Of a stretch of 64,000 bases of DNA, positions 1 through 8,376 are shown piece by piece. A model generated the notes under the pieces. That model made no database searches and was not told the DNA's origin. It saw only the letters and a program-made list of their open reading frames with translations. Origin of the DNA: Roseovarius sp. THAF9 (GTDB lineage: Bacteria; Pseudomonadota; Alphaproteobacteria; Rhodobacterales; Rhodobacteraceae); assembly GCF_009363715.1 (NCBI RefSeq), contig NZ_CP045404.1, positions 588,001 through 652,000 on the forward strand, in the 5' to 3' direction. Numbering within the stretch: the stretch's first letter is position 1; each line of letters begins with the position of its first letter. Position numbers and translations under genes: made by a program.

Positions 1-1
1 G

Positions 2-895
2 ATTGCTGCCCTTGCGGCCACCACCGCGATGACCGCGCCTGTCATGGCCCAGGAAATCGAAGAGTTCCGCATCGGTATTCTTGGCGGCGAAAACGCCCAG
101 GACCGTCTGAGCTCTCACGAGTGCCTGAAGAACTACACCGAGGAAGCGCTGGGCGTGGAAACGAAGCTCTTTGCCCCCGCCGACTATGCCGGTGTGATCC
201 AGGGCCTGGTGGGTGGCACGCTGGACATGGCGTGGCTGGGCGCGTCGGGCTATGCCGCGACCTATCTGCAGGACCCCGAGGCGGTCGAGCCGGTGCTGGT
301 GAAGATCAACCTCGACGGCTCTTACGGCTATCACTCGATCGGGTTCGCCCGCAAGGACAGCGGCATCGAGAGCCTGGAAGACATGGAAGGCAAGGTTTTC
401 GGCTTTGGCGACCCGAACTCGACGAGCGGTTACCTGATCCCGTCGATCGAAATTCCGCAAAGCTCGGACGATATCACCATGGAATCCGGTGATTATTTCG
501 GTGAGGTGAAGTTCACCGGCGGTCACGAGCAGACCATCGTTGCGGTCAACAACGGTGATATCGACGCCGGCGTGACCTGGGCCGACGGGCAGGGCAACTG
601 GGAAGACGGCTATAACTCGGGCGCGCTGCGCAAGGCCGTGGATGCGGGCCTTGTCGACATGAACGACCTGGTGGAAATCTGGAAGTCCAACCCGATCCCG
701 GAAGGCCCGATCGTGCTGCGCAAGTCGCTGCCCGCGGATGTGAAAGAGACGATGGTGGCCCTGGTCGACGGCATGTACGACAAGGACAAGGACTGCACCT
801 ACTCGATCTCGGCCGGGGAAAGCCTGGGTTTCGATCCGATCACGCATGACGCGTATCTGTCGATCATCGAGGCGCGCAAGTCCAAGTCGCAATAA
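2..895 (+). CDS. phnD: Phosphonate ABC transporter, periplasmic substrate-binding protein (5' end outside window)
   Basis: PhnD captures phosphonates in the periplasm and delivers them to the PhnE permease. The reading frame is open to the first base, and the residues before the first in-window Met (IAALAATTAMTAPVMAQE) read as the end of a Sec signal peptide cleaved after AMA/VMA, so the true start lies upstream. Family motifs are visible: GTLDMAWLGASGY, the ligand-loop DPNSTSGYLIPS, and AVNNGDIDAGVTW. The following genes are two PhnE permeases, as in phnCDE operons; phnC (ATPase) would lie just upstream of the window. Identification is secure; substrate preference (methylphosphonate, aminoethylphosphonate or phosphite) cannot be told from sequence. 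Confidence 0.95.
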   Translation: MAALAATTAMTAPVMAQEIEEFRIGILGGENAQDRLSSHECLKNYTEEALGVETKLFAPADYAGVIQGLVGGTLDMAWLGASGYAATYLQDPEAVEPVLVKINLDGSYGYHSIGFARKDSGIESLEDMEGKVFGFGDPNSTSGYLIPSIEIPQSSDDITMESGDYFGEVKFTGGHEQTIVAVNNGDIDAGVTWADGQGNWEDGYNSGALRKAVDAGLVDMNDLVEIWKSNPIPEGPIVLRKSLPADVKETMVALVDGMYDKDKDCTYSISAGESLGFDPITHDAYLSIIEARKSKSQ

Positions 896-911
896 GCGCG
901 AAATCTCATAG

Positions 912-940
912 ATGGCGGGCCCCGCAAACGGGCCCGCCAT
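912..940 (+). terminator. Strong stem-loop between phnD and phnE
   Basis: A perfect 11-bp inverted repeat (ATGGCGGGCCC / GGGCCCGCCAT, loop CGCAAAC) lies 17 bases after the phnD stop and 24 bases before phnE. It is followed by TTTGCATATTT, a weak T-rich run. Such hairpins after binding-protein genes usually protect the upstream mRNA end or attenuate, giving more binding protein than permease. That role is inference; the hairpin itself is seen directly. Confidence 0.7.
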
Positions 941-963
941 TTGCATATTTCCCGAGAGGCTTC

Positions 964-1851
964 ATGGCAGATGTGACCCAATCCGGCGGCGCGCGCCCGC
1001 TGAGCGACATGCAGGCGACCTATATGGCGCAGGTGTCGAAGCGGCGGCTTTATTCGGGGATCACCTTGCTGGTCTTCATCCTGCTGATGGTGTCGGGGTT
1101 CCGGCTGGCCGAGGAACGCAATGGCGGGTCCTTCATTGGCGGGCTGGACAATTTCTTTGACTATCCCGGCGAGGTGGTCGCCGAGGCCGTTGAGAAGGCG
1201 GGCCAGTTGCCCGGGCATTTCGTGACATTCTTCCCGGCGCTGCTGGAGACGGTGAACATCGCGGCCGTCAGCACGCTGATCGGGGCGTTGGCGGCGGTTG
1301 TCCTGTCGCTGTTGTCGACGCGGGGGATGGCGCGGTTTCCAAGGCTGGTGCCGGTGTTCCGGCGGATCATGGACATCACGCGGGCTGTGCCCGAGATCGT
1401 GATTGCCCTCATTCTGATCTTCGTGCTGGGCGGCGGGCCGGTGCCGGCGATGATCGCCATCGCGTTCCACACGTCGGGGGCGCTGGGCAAGCTGTTTTCC
1501 GAGGTGAACGAGAACGCGTCGCTGAAGCCGCTGGACGGGCTGGAATCGGTGGGGGCTACATGGAGCCAGCGGATGATGCTGGGGGTCGTGCCGCAGGTCG
1601 CGCCGAACTGGCTGAGCTATGCGCTGATGCGGTTCGAGATCAATATCCGTGCCTCGGCGATCCTTGGCTTTGTCGGCGCGGGTGGCCTTGGCTACGAGTT
1701 GAAGAACGCGATCAGCTGGGGGCAGGGGCGCTATGACGAGGCGGCGGCGATGTTCCTGATGCTGTTCGCCACGATCATCCTCTTTGACCAGCTGTCCAGC
1801 CATTTCCGGGACCGGCTGGTGCACGGACGCAAGGTGGAGATGCACCGATGA
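964..1851 (+). CDS. phnE: Phosphonate ABC transporter permease (first PhnE)
   Basis: Inner-membrane permease of the phosphonate importer, 295 residues. TM1 is near residues 31-47, followed by a short loop and a binding-protein-dependent transport domain. The EAA-like cytoplasmic loop that contacts the ATPase reads LKPLDGLESVGATW, and a C-terminal GFVGAGGLGYEL segment is typical of PhnE. The start follows CGAGAGGCTTC. Its stop overlaps the start of the next permease by four bases (ATGA), so translation is coupled. Many alphaproteobacterial phosphonate operons carry two different PhnE proteins, which presumably form a heterodimer. Confidence 0.94.
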   Translation: MADVTQSGGARPLSDMQATYMAQVSKRRLYSGITLLVFILLMVSGFRLAEERNGGSFIGGLDNFFDYPGEVVAEAVEKAGQLPGHFVTFFPALLETVNIAAVSTLIGALAAVVLSLLSTRGMARFPRLVPVFRRIMDITRAVPEIVIALILIFVLGGGPVPAMIAIAFHTSGALGKLFSEVNENASLKPLDGLESVGATWSQRMMLGVVPQVAPNWLSYALMRFEINIRASAILGFVGAGGLGYELKNAISWGQGRYDEAAAMFLMLFATIILFDQLSSHFRDRLVHGRKVEMHR

Positions 1852-3182
1852 GCGCGACGTCGACGAACACCAACATGGCCGATACCGATGCGTTGATGGC
1901 GCAGACCGGAAAGCTGTTTCAGCGCAAGCGGATGGTGGCTTTTGGCGTGCCGGCGCTGATCCTGGCGTATTTCGTCTACGTCTTCTTTGCCTTCGACGTG
2001 CCGGGGCTGATGCAAAGGGCCAGTGCCGAGAACGCGCGGGCGCTGGTGGCGGATACCTATAGCTACAAGGTGCATGTGACGCGGGACAACCGCGATGCCA
2101 GCGTCGAGGTGGCCATCGAGGGCGAGCGGAAGGGTGCGTATCCCGAGGGCGAAAGCCCCGAGTGGGTGGAACTGGGGCGCGACACGGTGATCGATCTTGG
2201 GGACGGTCACATGGTGATCTTCGGCCCCGAGACGATCAGCTATGACGTGCCGGGCTATGGCCTGATCCGGGCGACGCCGAGCCGGAGCCAGGGCGTGGTG
2301 CAGGAGTTTCCGGCAGGTGATCTGCCGGAGTGGATCAACAGCTCCAAGAACCGGCTGGCGATCACGACCGAGGCGGGGCGGCTCTCGGTGACGCGCAATC
2401 GGGCGGAGGTGTTTCGGTACTTCACCGGCTGGGAGCTGTTTTTCTTCACGCTGGACAGCCCTTATCACGGGATGAGCGTGGGGCAGGTTCTGGGCCGTGC
2501 GTTCAGCGGCGAGGCAAGCGAGATCTGGGACGACTTCTGGTACAACGAGATGTGGCGGCATTCGGACGTGATGTGGGCCATTTTCGAGACGATCCTGATG
2601 GCGTTCGTGGGCACGATGGGGGCGGCCATCGTGGCGCTGCCCGTCGCGTTCATGGCGGCGAAGAATTTCGCGCCGCTGAAGACAGTGCGGTTCGGGTTCC
2701 GGCGGCTGTTCGACTTCCTGCGCGGGGTCGATGCGCTGATCTGGACGATCGTGCTGACGCGGGCGTTCGGGTTGGGACCGTTGACGGGCGCGCTGGCGAT
2801 ATTGCTGACCGATACGGGATCGTTCGGGAAGCTCTTTTCCGAGGCGCTGGAGAATGTGGATGAGAAACAGATCGAAGGCGTGCAGTCGACCGGGGCGAAG
2901 CCCGTGCAGAGGTACCGCTTTGGCGTGCTGCCGCAGGTGACGCCGGTGCTGCTGAGCCAGGTGCTGTATTACCTGGAGAGCAACACGCGGTCGGCCACCA
3001 TCATCGGGGCGATCACCGGGGGCGGGATCGGGCTGTTGCTGACGCAGGCGATCATCACGCAGAAAGACTGGGAAGAGGTGACCTATTACATCGTTCTGGT
3101 GGTTTTGATGGTAATCTTCATGGACTGGGTGTCGGGGATGCTGCGGCGGCGGCTGATCCAGTCGGATGATGCGGGGCACTAG
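1848..3182 (+). CDS. phnE: Phosphonate ABC transporter permease (second, long PhnE)
   Basis: Second permease subunit, 444 residues. It is longer than the first because about 180 residues lie between TM1 (about 29-50) and the transport domain; this insert is probably periplasmic. The domain starts near residue 235, and the coupling loop reads EGVQSTGAKPVQRY. The long-insert form is a recurrent PhnE2 variant in alphaproteobacteria. It begins inside the stop codon of the first phnE and ends six bases before the hexapeptide transferase, so the four genes form one transcription unit. Heterodimer formation is inferred from gene pairing. Confidence 0.93.
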   Translation: MSATSTNTNMADTDALMAQTGKLFQRKRMVAFGVPALILAYFVYVFFAFDVPGLMQRASAENARALVADTYSYKVHVTRDNRDASVEVAIEGERKGAYPEGESPEWVELGRDTVIDLGDGHMVIFGPETISYDVPGYGLIRATPSRSQGVVQEFPAGDLPEWINSSKNRLAITTEAGRLSVTRNRAEVFRYFTGWELFFFTLDSPYHGMSVGQVLGRAFSGEASEIWDDFWYNEMWRHSDVMWAIFETILMAFVGTMGAAIVALPVAFMAAKNFAPLKTVRFGFRRLFDFLRGVDALIWTIVLTRAFGLGPLTGALAILLTDTGSFGKLFSEALENVDEKQIEGVQSTGAKPVQRYRFGVLPQVTPVLLSQVLYYLESNTRSATIIGAITGGGIGLLLTQAIITQKDWEEVTYYIVLVVLMVIFMDWVSGMLRRRLIQSDDAGH

Positions 3183-3188
3183 GGCAGA

Positions 3189-3806
3189 ATGCCGAAGCTG
3201 AGTGCCGATGCGCCGCTGTTCCATCCCGAGTGCGAGATTTCCGACAGTTCCTTTGGTGCCTTTTGCGAGGTCGGTCGGGGGAGCCGCGTGGCGCAGTCCG
3301 TGTTCGGGGATTATTCCTATTGCGACCGGATGTGCGATATCGCCAACGCGCAGGTGGGCAAGTTTTCCAACATCGCGAGCTTCGTGCGGGTGGGTGCCAC
3401 CGATCATCCGCTCGACCGGGCGAGCCTGCATCATTTCATGTACCGGTCGGCCAGCTACTGGGATGACGCGGAGGATGACGCGGAATGGTTCGGCCGGCGC
3501 AAGGCTCGGCGCGCGGTGATCGGGCATGACACTTGGCTGGGGCACAATGCTCAGGTCAAGCCGGAGGTCACGGTGGGGCACGGGGTCGTGGTGGCGTCGG
3601 GTGCCGTGGTGACGCGGGACGTGGCGCCCTATACGATCGTGGCCGGGGTTCCGGCAAAGCCCGTGCGCGCAAGGCTCGCGCCGGAGGTGGCGGAGCGCGT
3701 GATGGGCCTGGGTTGGTGGGATTGGGATCATGCGCGGCTGCGGGCGGCGCTGGAAGATTTCCGTAGCCTGTCGGCGGAGGCGTTTCTGGAGAAGTACGAA
3801 GGGTGA
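3189..3806 (+). CDS. Phosphonate-operon hexapeptide-repeat acetyltransferase
   Basis: A 205-residue left-handed beta-helix acyltransferase of the CatB/XAT type. It matches the phosphonate-metabolism hexapeptide transferase family found in phn operons without a GNAT-type PhnO. Hexapeptide turns run through residues 15-60, and the C-terminal coil has the usual IGHDTWLGHNAQV ... GAVVTRDVAPYTIVAGVPAKPVR signature. It sits six bases after phnE and closes the uptake operon. By analogy with PhnO it may N-acetylate aminoalkylphosphonates before C-P cleavage or for detoxification; the substrate is inferred. The family call is firm. Confidence 0.85.
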   Translation: MPKLSADAPLFHPECEISDSSFGAFCEVGRGSRVAQSVFGDYSYCDRMCDIANAQVGKFSNIASFVRVGATDHPLDRASLHHFMYRSASYWDDAEDDAEWFGRRKARRAVIGHDTWLGHNAQVKPEVTVGHGVVVASGAVVTRDVAPYTIVAGVPAKPVRARLAPEVAERVMGLGWWDWDHARLRAALEDFRSLSAEAFLEKYEG

Positions 3807-3811
3807 GGCAT

Positions 3812-3835
3812 GGTGGGTTGGAAACCCACCCTACG
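3812..3835 (+). repeat. ACCCACCCTAC intergenic hairpin, copy 1
   Basis: GGTGGGTT/AACCCACC stem followed by CTACG, five bases after the stop of the hexapeptide transferase. It is one of at least eight related copies in this window, all in gaps next to stop codons. Confidence 0.8.
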
Positions 3836-3854
3836 GTGCGGTGCGCCCTTCCGA

Positions 3855-3881
3855 ACGAAAAGGACGGCCCGAAGGCCGCCC
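3855..3881 (-). terminator. Rho-independent terminator of the PhnM-like gene
   Basis: Read on the minus strand: stem GGGCGGCC, loop TTCG, GGCCGTCC (one G-U pair), then TTTTCGTT. It lies about 110 bases after the stop of the reverse-strand amidohydrolase and fits intrinsic termination of that transcript. Confidence 0.7.
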
Positions 3882-3988
3882 GGTTTGGTCATGAAAAATG
3901 CTTGGTTTGTTCGGGGACAAGTGAACGCCGCCTGTATGGCCGAGTCGTGCAACAGGGATGTGTCGGGCGGGTAAAAGCTGAATGACAG

Positions 3989-5170
3989 CTATTCCGCAGC
4001 CATCGCCAGTTCCGTGCCTGCGCCGAAGAACCGGGTGGCGGCTTCGCCCGCGAGATGCGTGATGCGGCCGGCGCAGATTGTGGCCTCGATCTGGCGGGTC
4101 GTCTCGTTGACCACCACGAGGTCGGCGCGGCGGCCATAGTCGATCTCGCCCCGATCGGGCAGGCGCATGATGCGCGCGGGCGTGCTGCTGATGAGCGCCC
4201 AAACGGAGGGAAGCGTGCGCAAGCCCTTGTCGACCAGCGCAAAGGCGGCGCGGGTCAGCGAGGGGTAGTGGTAGTCGGACACCAGCGCGTCGCAATGGCC
4301 GGATTCGATCAGGTCCTCGGCGGCGGCGTTGCCGGCCTGCGAGCCGCCGCGCACCACGTTGGGGGCGCCCATCAGGACCGGGTCGCCCACTGCCGTGGCC
4401 AGTCGGGCGGCGGCGCGGGTGACGGGGAATTCGCAGATCTTGGCGCCGATCATGGAATAGGTCTCTCGCGTTTCGGCATCGGGGTCGTCATGGCTGCCAT
4501 AAAGGACGCCGCGGCGGTCGAACCCTTCGGCCAGGCGGCACAGGAAGCGGGGCACGAAGGTGGCGTTCTTCTTGGCGGCGCGCAGGGCGGCGAGGTGCTC
4601 TTGCGGCGCGCGGCGGGCCTCTTCGGCCCAGCGGGCCAGTGTGGCGGGTCGGGTCTGGGCGGCGTCGAGTGCCTCGTCGAGGTGATTGTTGAAGACGACG
4701 TAGTCGATGTCATGCGCGTCGATCAGCGCGAGCAGGCGCTCGGCGCTGTCGGTGAGATGCGTCTCGCACCGGATCTGGAGGCGCAGATCGGTCTGCATCC
4801 GGGGGCGGTAGGCGGCGAGCGCCTGGGCCAGCGCTTCGGCCTGGTCGGGGCCGCGGTGGCCGCCTTCCCAGGACCAGCTTTGCGCCAGCCAGGCGGTGGT
4901 GATGCCGTTGGCCGCCGCGTCCCGGTCTGTGGCGGCCAGACCGTCCAGAAGCGGAAACGGCGCGGAGGGGCGGGGGGCGATGTGGCGCTCGAACGCGTCG
5001 CCATGCAGGTCGATGATCCCGGGCAGGACGAGATAGCCCGAGAGGTCGACCTCGGGCAGGGGGCCCTTGCCGATCATACCGTCCTGCACCACCACCGAGC
5101 GGCGTTGCATCTCGCCGTCGCGCAGGACGCGCGCGCCCGTCAGGCGCATGTCACAGGGTTTCGGGACCAT
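3989..5170 (-). CDS. phnM: PhnM-like amidohydrolase (first PhnM paralogue)
   Basis: A 393-residue amidohydrolase of the PhnM family. PhnM removes diphosphate from alpha-D-ribose 1-methylphosphonate 5-triphosphate. Visible features: N-terminal metal-site region DLHGDAFERHIAPRP, SHDDPDAETRE, and the C-terminal GAPNVVRGGSQAGN and SDYHYPSL segments shared with PhnM. The first motif differs from the canonical HTDNLERH of the second PhnM at 13207, and the middle of the protein is divergent. It is transcribed away from the phn operon and next to phnF. It may be a divergent PhnM acting on another ribose-phosphonate or a related triphosphate. Start could also be Met8 (5149). Confidence 0.8.
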   Translation of the reverse strand: MVPKPCDMRLTGARVLRDGEMQRRSVVVQDGMIGKGPLPEVDLSGYLVLPGIIDLHGDAFERHIAPRPSAPFPLLDGLAATDRDAAANGITTAWLAQSWSWEGGHRGPDQAEALAQALAAYRPRMQTDLRLQIRCETHLTDSAERLLALIDAHDIDYVVFNNHLDEALDAAQTRPATLARWAEEARRAPQEHLAALRAAKKNATFVPRFLCRLAEGFDRRGVLYGSHDDPDAETRETYSMIGAKICEFPVTRAAARLATAVGDPVLMGAPNVVRGGSQAGNAAAEDLIESGHCDALVSDYHYPSLTRAAFALVDKGLRTLPSVWALISSTPARIMRLPDRGEIDYGRRADLVVVNETTRQIEATICAGRITHLAGEAATRFFGAGTELAMAAE

Positions 5171-5264
5171 CGGACTGCTCTCGCTCGTTTCCCGTTAAGG
5201 TAGCGCGGGTTTGTATCGTCGGAGTGACAAAGGGTTAATTCTGCGTGTCTTTTTCTGGTGCATT

Positions 5265-5996
5265 TTAGGGCAGGGCGTCGCCGAGGGTCAGCGTGACCTG
5301 GTCGCCGGAAAACCATGTGCGGCCGTATTCCAGCGGTTGGCCGTGCGGGTCGATGTTGAGCGAGACGGTGCGCAGCACGGGCGCGCCTTCGCGGATGTGC
5401 AGGTGGCCGGCTTGGGTGGGGGAGGCCAGCCGCGCGGCCACGCGGGTCCAGGCGCGGGTATAGTCGGGGATGCCTACGGCGCGGAGGCTGTCGGTGATGG
5501 AATTGTGACGGTGCAGGGCATCGGGCAGGTCGAGCAGGCGAGCGGCCGGAAAGACGGAGCGAAAGAGGGCCAGCGGCTGGTCGTCGGCCAGCGACAGGCC
5601 GTCATAGGAGTGCACGAGGTCGCCGGGGGCGAGGGCCAGCGCCTCGGCCTCGGTGGCGTCGGCGGCGCGGGTTTCGATCAGGTGGGCACGGCGCGAGGGC
5701 AGGCGACCGGCGGCGCGCAGGTTGGTCTGGAACCGTACGCGCTCGCCCAGTGGGTAGTCGGTGGGTTTCTGGGCCACATAAACGCCCGCGCCGCGGCGGG
5801 GGAAGACGGTGCCGGCCTCGGCCATGTCCGCCAGCGCCCGGCGCACCGTGTGTCGGTTGACGCCGAAGCGGCGGGCCAACTCGGCCTCGGTGGGCAGCTT
5901 GTCGCCGGGGGCGTAGCGGCCCGCTGCGATGTCGTCGGTGAGGGTGCCGAAAATTGATTTCCACACAGGGGTTTTGGTGGCGGTGCCGGGCGGCAT
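5265..5996 (-). CDS. phnF: GntR/HutC-family transcriptional regulator of phosphonate genes
   Basis: A 243-residue regulator. The N-terminal winged helix-turn-helix (about residues 10-80) has LPTEAELARRFGVNRHTVRRAL, shortened here to the core ARRFGVNRHTVRRAL. A UTRA ligand-binding domain (about 95-235) follows, with the usual end WFSGDQVTL. This is the PhnF architecture. It lies divergently 103 bases from phnG, and the gap holds an inverted repeat suited to a HutC-type dimer. Most PhnF proteins repress the phn genes and are released by a phosphonate or phosphate-related ligand; that regulation here is inferred from family and position. Confidence 0.88.
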   Translation of the reverse strand: MPPGTATKTPVWKSIFGTLTDDIAAGRYAPGDKLPTEAELARRFGVNRHTVRRALADMAEAGTVFPRRGAGVYVAQKPTDYPLGERVRFQTNLRAAGRLPSRRAHLIETRAADATEAEALALAPGDLVHSYDGLSLADDQPLALFRSVFPAARLLDLPDALHRHNSITDSLRAVGIPDYTRAWTRVAARLASPTQAGHLHIREGAPVLRTVSLNIDPHGQPLEYGRTWFSGDQVTLTLGDALP

Positions 5997-6053
5997 GTCA
6001 TGAAACCTTCATGGGCAAGGGGCTTGGCGACTCGGGGGCGATACGCTATATAT

Positions 6054-6098
6054 TTGTCTAGTTGTATAGTAAAGTAGACAACTTCGCAAGGTGTCTAG
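6054..6098 (+). promoter_or_regulatory. Probable PhnF operator upstream of phnG
   Basis: The phnF-phnG gap contains TTGTCTA (6054-6060), TTGTATA (6062-6068) and the inverted TAGACAA (6075-6081), then GTGTCTAG abutting the phnG start (6091-6098). TTGTCTA and TAGACAA are exact inverted arms, and AGTTGTATA/TAGACAACT pair with one mismatch. TTGT-TA half-sites are usual for HutC/PhnF regulators. The stretch is also much more AT-rich than its surroundings. Binding is inferred. Confidence 0.6.
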
Positions 6099-6542
6099 AT
6101 GACCGAAACTTCCGAAAGACAAGCGTGGATGAGCACGCTGGCCAAGGCCCCCGCCGCCGACTTGGCGCGGTTGTGGGGCGCGCTGGAACTGGAACCTGAG
6201 CACGAGATGCTGCGCGCGCCCGAGGTGGGTGCGGTGATGGTGCGCGGCAGGACCGGGGCGACGGGCGCGCCTTTCAACCTGGGTGAAATGACGGTGACGC
6301 GGTGTTCGCTGCGGCTGGGCTGCGGTGCGGTGGGGCATGGCTACGTGCAGGGGCGCGACAAGGCCCATGCGACGACCGCCGCGCTGGTGGATGCGCTGAT
6401 GCAGACAGGCGAGGCGGCGCGGGTGCGCGAGGGCGTCGTGACGCCTTTGACCGAGGCGTTGGCGGCGGCGAAGGCGAAGCGACGCGCCAAGGCGGCAGCG
6501 ACCAAGGTGGAGTTCTTTACCATGCAGCGGGGAGAGGACTGA
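6099..6542 (+). CDS. phnG: C-P lyase core subunit PhnG
   Basis: PhnG, 147 residues, is part of the (PhnG-PhnH-PhnI-PhnJ)2 core. With PhnI, PhnH and PhnL it forms ribose 1-phosphonate triphosphate from ATP and a phosphonate. Family sequence is recognisable in NLGEMTVTRCSLRLG and GHGYVQGRDKAHA. Length is normal for the family. The gene is first in the lyase operon, starts 16 bases after the proposed operator arm, has AAGG about eight bases upstream, and overlaps phnH by one base (TGATG). Confidence 0.95.
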   Translation: MTETSERQAWMSTLAKAPAADLARLWGALELEPEHEMLRAPEVGAVMVRGRTGATGAPFNLGEMTVTRCSLRLGCGAVGHGYVQGRDKAHATTAALVDALMQTGEAARVREGVVTPLTEALAAAKAKRRAKAAATKVEFFTMQRGED

Positions 6543-7108
6543 TGCACACCGAGGCACTGACAGGCGGGTTCGGCGATGCGCCGGTGGATGCGGCACGGGC
6601 CTTTCGCGGGGCGATGAACGCGATGGCGCGGCCCGGGCGGATCGAGGAACTGGCCGGGGCTGTGCCGCCCGCGCCGCTTTCGGTGGCCGCCGGGGTCCTG
6701 GTGCTGACGCTGTGCGATGCGGAGACGCCTGTATACCTGGCCGGGGACTTTGATGCGCCCGCCGTGCGGGAATGGATCACGTTTCACACAGGCGCGCCGT
6801 TTGCCGGGCCGGAGGGGGCGATGTTCGCGCTTGGCTCGTGGGAGGCGCTGGGGCCGCTGGAAGCGTATCCGGTGGGAACGCCGGAATACCCGGACCGGTC
6901 GACGACGTTGATCGTCGAGGTGCCGGAACTGGTGACCGAAGGCGCGGTCCTGCGCGGGCCGGGGATAAAGGAGACGGCGCGGTTGCGCCTGCCGGAGGTG
7001 GCGGCGTTTCAGCGCAACGCCATGGCGTTTCCGCTGGGGCTGGATTTCTTTTTCACCTGTGGCGACCGCGTGGCGGCACTGCCGCGGACCACGAAAGTGG
7101 AGGGCTGA
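6542..7108 (+). CDS. phnH: C-P lyase core subunit PhnH
   Basis: PhnH, 188 residues from the ATG that shares an A with the phnG stop. An in-frame extension reaches back to 6302 but lies inside phnG and is not needed. Recognisable sequence includes AFRGAMNAMARPGRIEEL near the N-terminus and the C-terminal FPLGLDFFFTCGDRVAALPRTTKVE, of which LGLDFFFTCGDRVAALPRTT is diagnostic. PhnH is a structural subunit of the lyase core. The next gene follows after three bases. Confidence 0.95.
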   Translation: MHTEALTGGFGDAPVDAARAFRGAMNAMARPGRIEELAGAVPPAPLSVAAGVLVLTLCDAETPVYLAGDFDAPAVREWITFHTGAPFAGPEGAMFALGSWEALGPLEAYPVGTPEYPDRSTTLIVEVPELVTEGAVLRGPGIKETARLRLPEVAAFQRNAMAFPLGLDFFFTCGDRVAALPRTTKVEG

Positions 7109-7111
7109 GCC

Positions 7112-8221
7112 ATGTATGTTGCGGTGAAGGGCGGCGAGCGGGCCATTGAAAACGCCCATGCGTGGCTGGCCGAGGAGCGGCGGGGCGATACCGGCATTGC
7201 GGAGCTGTCGGTGGCGCAGATCCGCGAGCAGTTGAGCCTTGCCGTCAATCGCGTGATGGCGGAGGGGTCATTGTATGATCCCGACCTCGCGGCGCTGGCG
7301 ATCAAGCAGGCGCGGGGAGATCTGATCGAGGCGATTTTCCTGATCCGGGCCTATCGCACGACGCTGCCGCGGTTCGGCGCGTCCGAGCCGGTTGAGACGG
7401 GGGAAATGGACTGTGACCGCCGGATCTCGGCCACGTTCAAGGATGCGCCGGGGGGGCAGGTTCTGGGGCCCACGTTTGACTACACGCACCGTTTGCTGGA
7501 TTTCAAACTGGCGGCCGAAGGGGAGGTCCCGGAGGCGCAGGAGGCGGCGGCCAAGGACGGGCCGGTGCCGCATATCACGAGGTTTTTGAACCGCGAGGGG
7601 CTGATCCAGACCGAGGGCGAAAGCGACGCCACGCCGCCCGACCTGACGCGCGAGCCGATGGAGTTGCCAGCGAGCCGGGCGTTGCGGTTGCAGTCGCTGA
7701 CGCGGGGTGACGAGGGGTTCGTGTTGGGCATGGCGTACTCGACCCAGCGGGGATACGCGCGCAACCACGCCTTCGTGGGCGAGCTGCGCATCGGCACGGT
7801 GGAGGTCGAGATGGAGGTGCCGGAGCTGGGGTTTGCCATCGGGATCGGCGAGATCACCCTGACGGAATGCGAGACCGTAAACCAGTTCAAGGGGTCCAAG
7901 ACCGAGCCGCCGCAGTTCACGCGGGGCTATGGGCTGGTCTTTGGGCAGACCGAGCGCAAGGCGATTTCCATGGCGCTGGTGGACCGGGCATTGCGCTGGA
8001 AGGAGCTGGGTGAGGATGATCAGGGCGCGCCGGCGCAGGACGAGGAATTCGTGCTGATGCATGCCGACAACATCCAGGCGACGGGCTTTCTGGAGCATAT
8101 CAAGCTGCCGCATTACGTGGATTTCCAGAGCGAGCTGGAGCTGGTGCGGAAAATGCGGCGCGTGGTTGAGGGCGACTCCGACACGGCGGGCGGTCTCGCC
8201 GGAAACGAGGCCGCGGAATGA
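7112..8221 (+). CDS. phnI: C-P lyase core subunit PhnI
   Basis: PhnI, 369 residues, the nucleosidase-like subunit which exchanges adenine of ATP for the phosphonate within the core complex. Family-specific stretches: MYVAVKGGERAIENAHAWL at the start, YSTQRGYARNHAFVGELRIG in the middle, and GFLEHIKLPHYVDFQSELEL near the C-terminus. Length matches the family. It is the last gene before a 265-base gap; fosX and the rest of the operon follow on the same strand. Confidence 0.95.
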   Translation: MYVAVKGGERAIENAHAWLAEERRGDTGIAELSVAQIREQLSLAVNRVMAEGSLYDPDLAALAIKQARGDLIEAIFLIRAYRTTLPRFGASEPVETGEMDCDRRISATFKDAPGGQVLGPTFDYTHRLLDFKLAAEGEVPEAQEAAAKDGPVPHITRFLNREGLIQTEGESDATPPDLTREPMELPASRALRLQSLTRGDEGFVLGMAYSTQRGYARNHAFVGELRIGTVEVEMEVPELGFAIGIGEITLTECETVNQFKGSKTEPPQFTRGYGLVFGQTERKAISMALVDRALRWKELGEDDQGAPAQDEEFVLMHADNIQATGFLEHIKLPHYVDFQSELELVRKMRRVVEGDSDTAGGLAGNEAAE

Positions 8222-8235
8222 GTTGGGGTGCCGGA

Positions 8236-8376
8236 TCAGCCCTTGGGGGGCATGTCGTCGTCGGTTTCCTTGCGCGAGGCGCCGAAGAGCGGCCTTGGGT
8301 AAAGGTCCATGAGCATTTTGCCGGCCAGGAGTGCGCCGAAAAGCACGAGCAGGCAGATGATGATGGCAGCCATCAT
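8236..8376 (-). CDS. Unrecognised 46-residue single-pass membrane microprotein
   Basis: In the gap between phnI and fosX, the minus strand encodes 46 residues beginning MMAAIIICLLVLFGALLAGK (one hydrophobic helix, about residues 3-19), then MLMDLYPRPLFGAS and a charged tail ending DDDMPPKG. A good Shine-Dalgarno, AAGGGA, lies about seven bases before the Met codons; the start may be either of two adjacent ATGs. The gene is antisense within the phn operon and would be missed by size cut-offs. I do not recognise the family. The combination of ribosome site, clean TM segment and charged tail makes it more credible than a chance frame. Confidence 0.55.
   Translation of the reverse strand: MMAAIIICLLVLFGALLAGKMLMDLYPRPLFGASRKETDDDMPPKG

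Noticed and set aside
1731..3731. Antisense frame of 666 codons across the phnE genes
   Set aside because: Shadow; rich in Arg, His and Pro, no domain.
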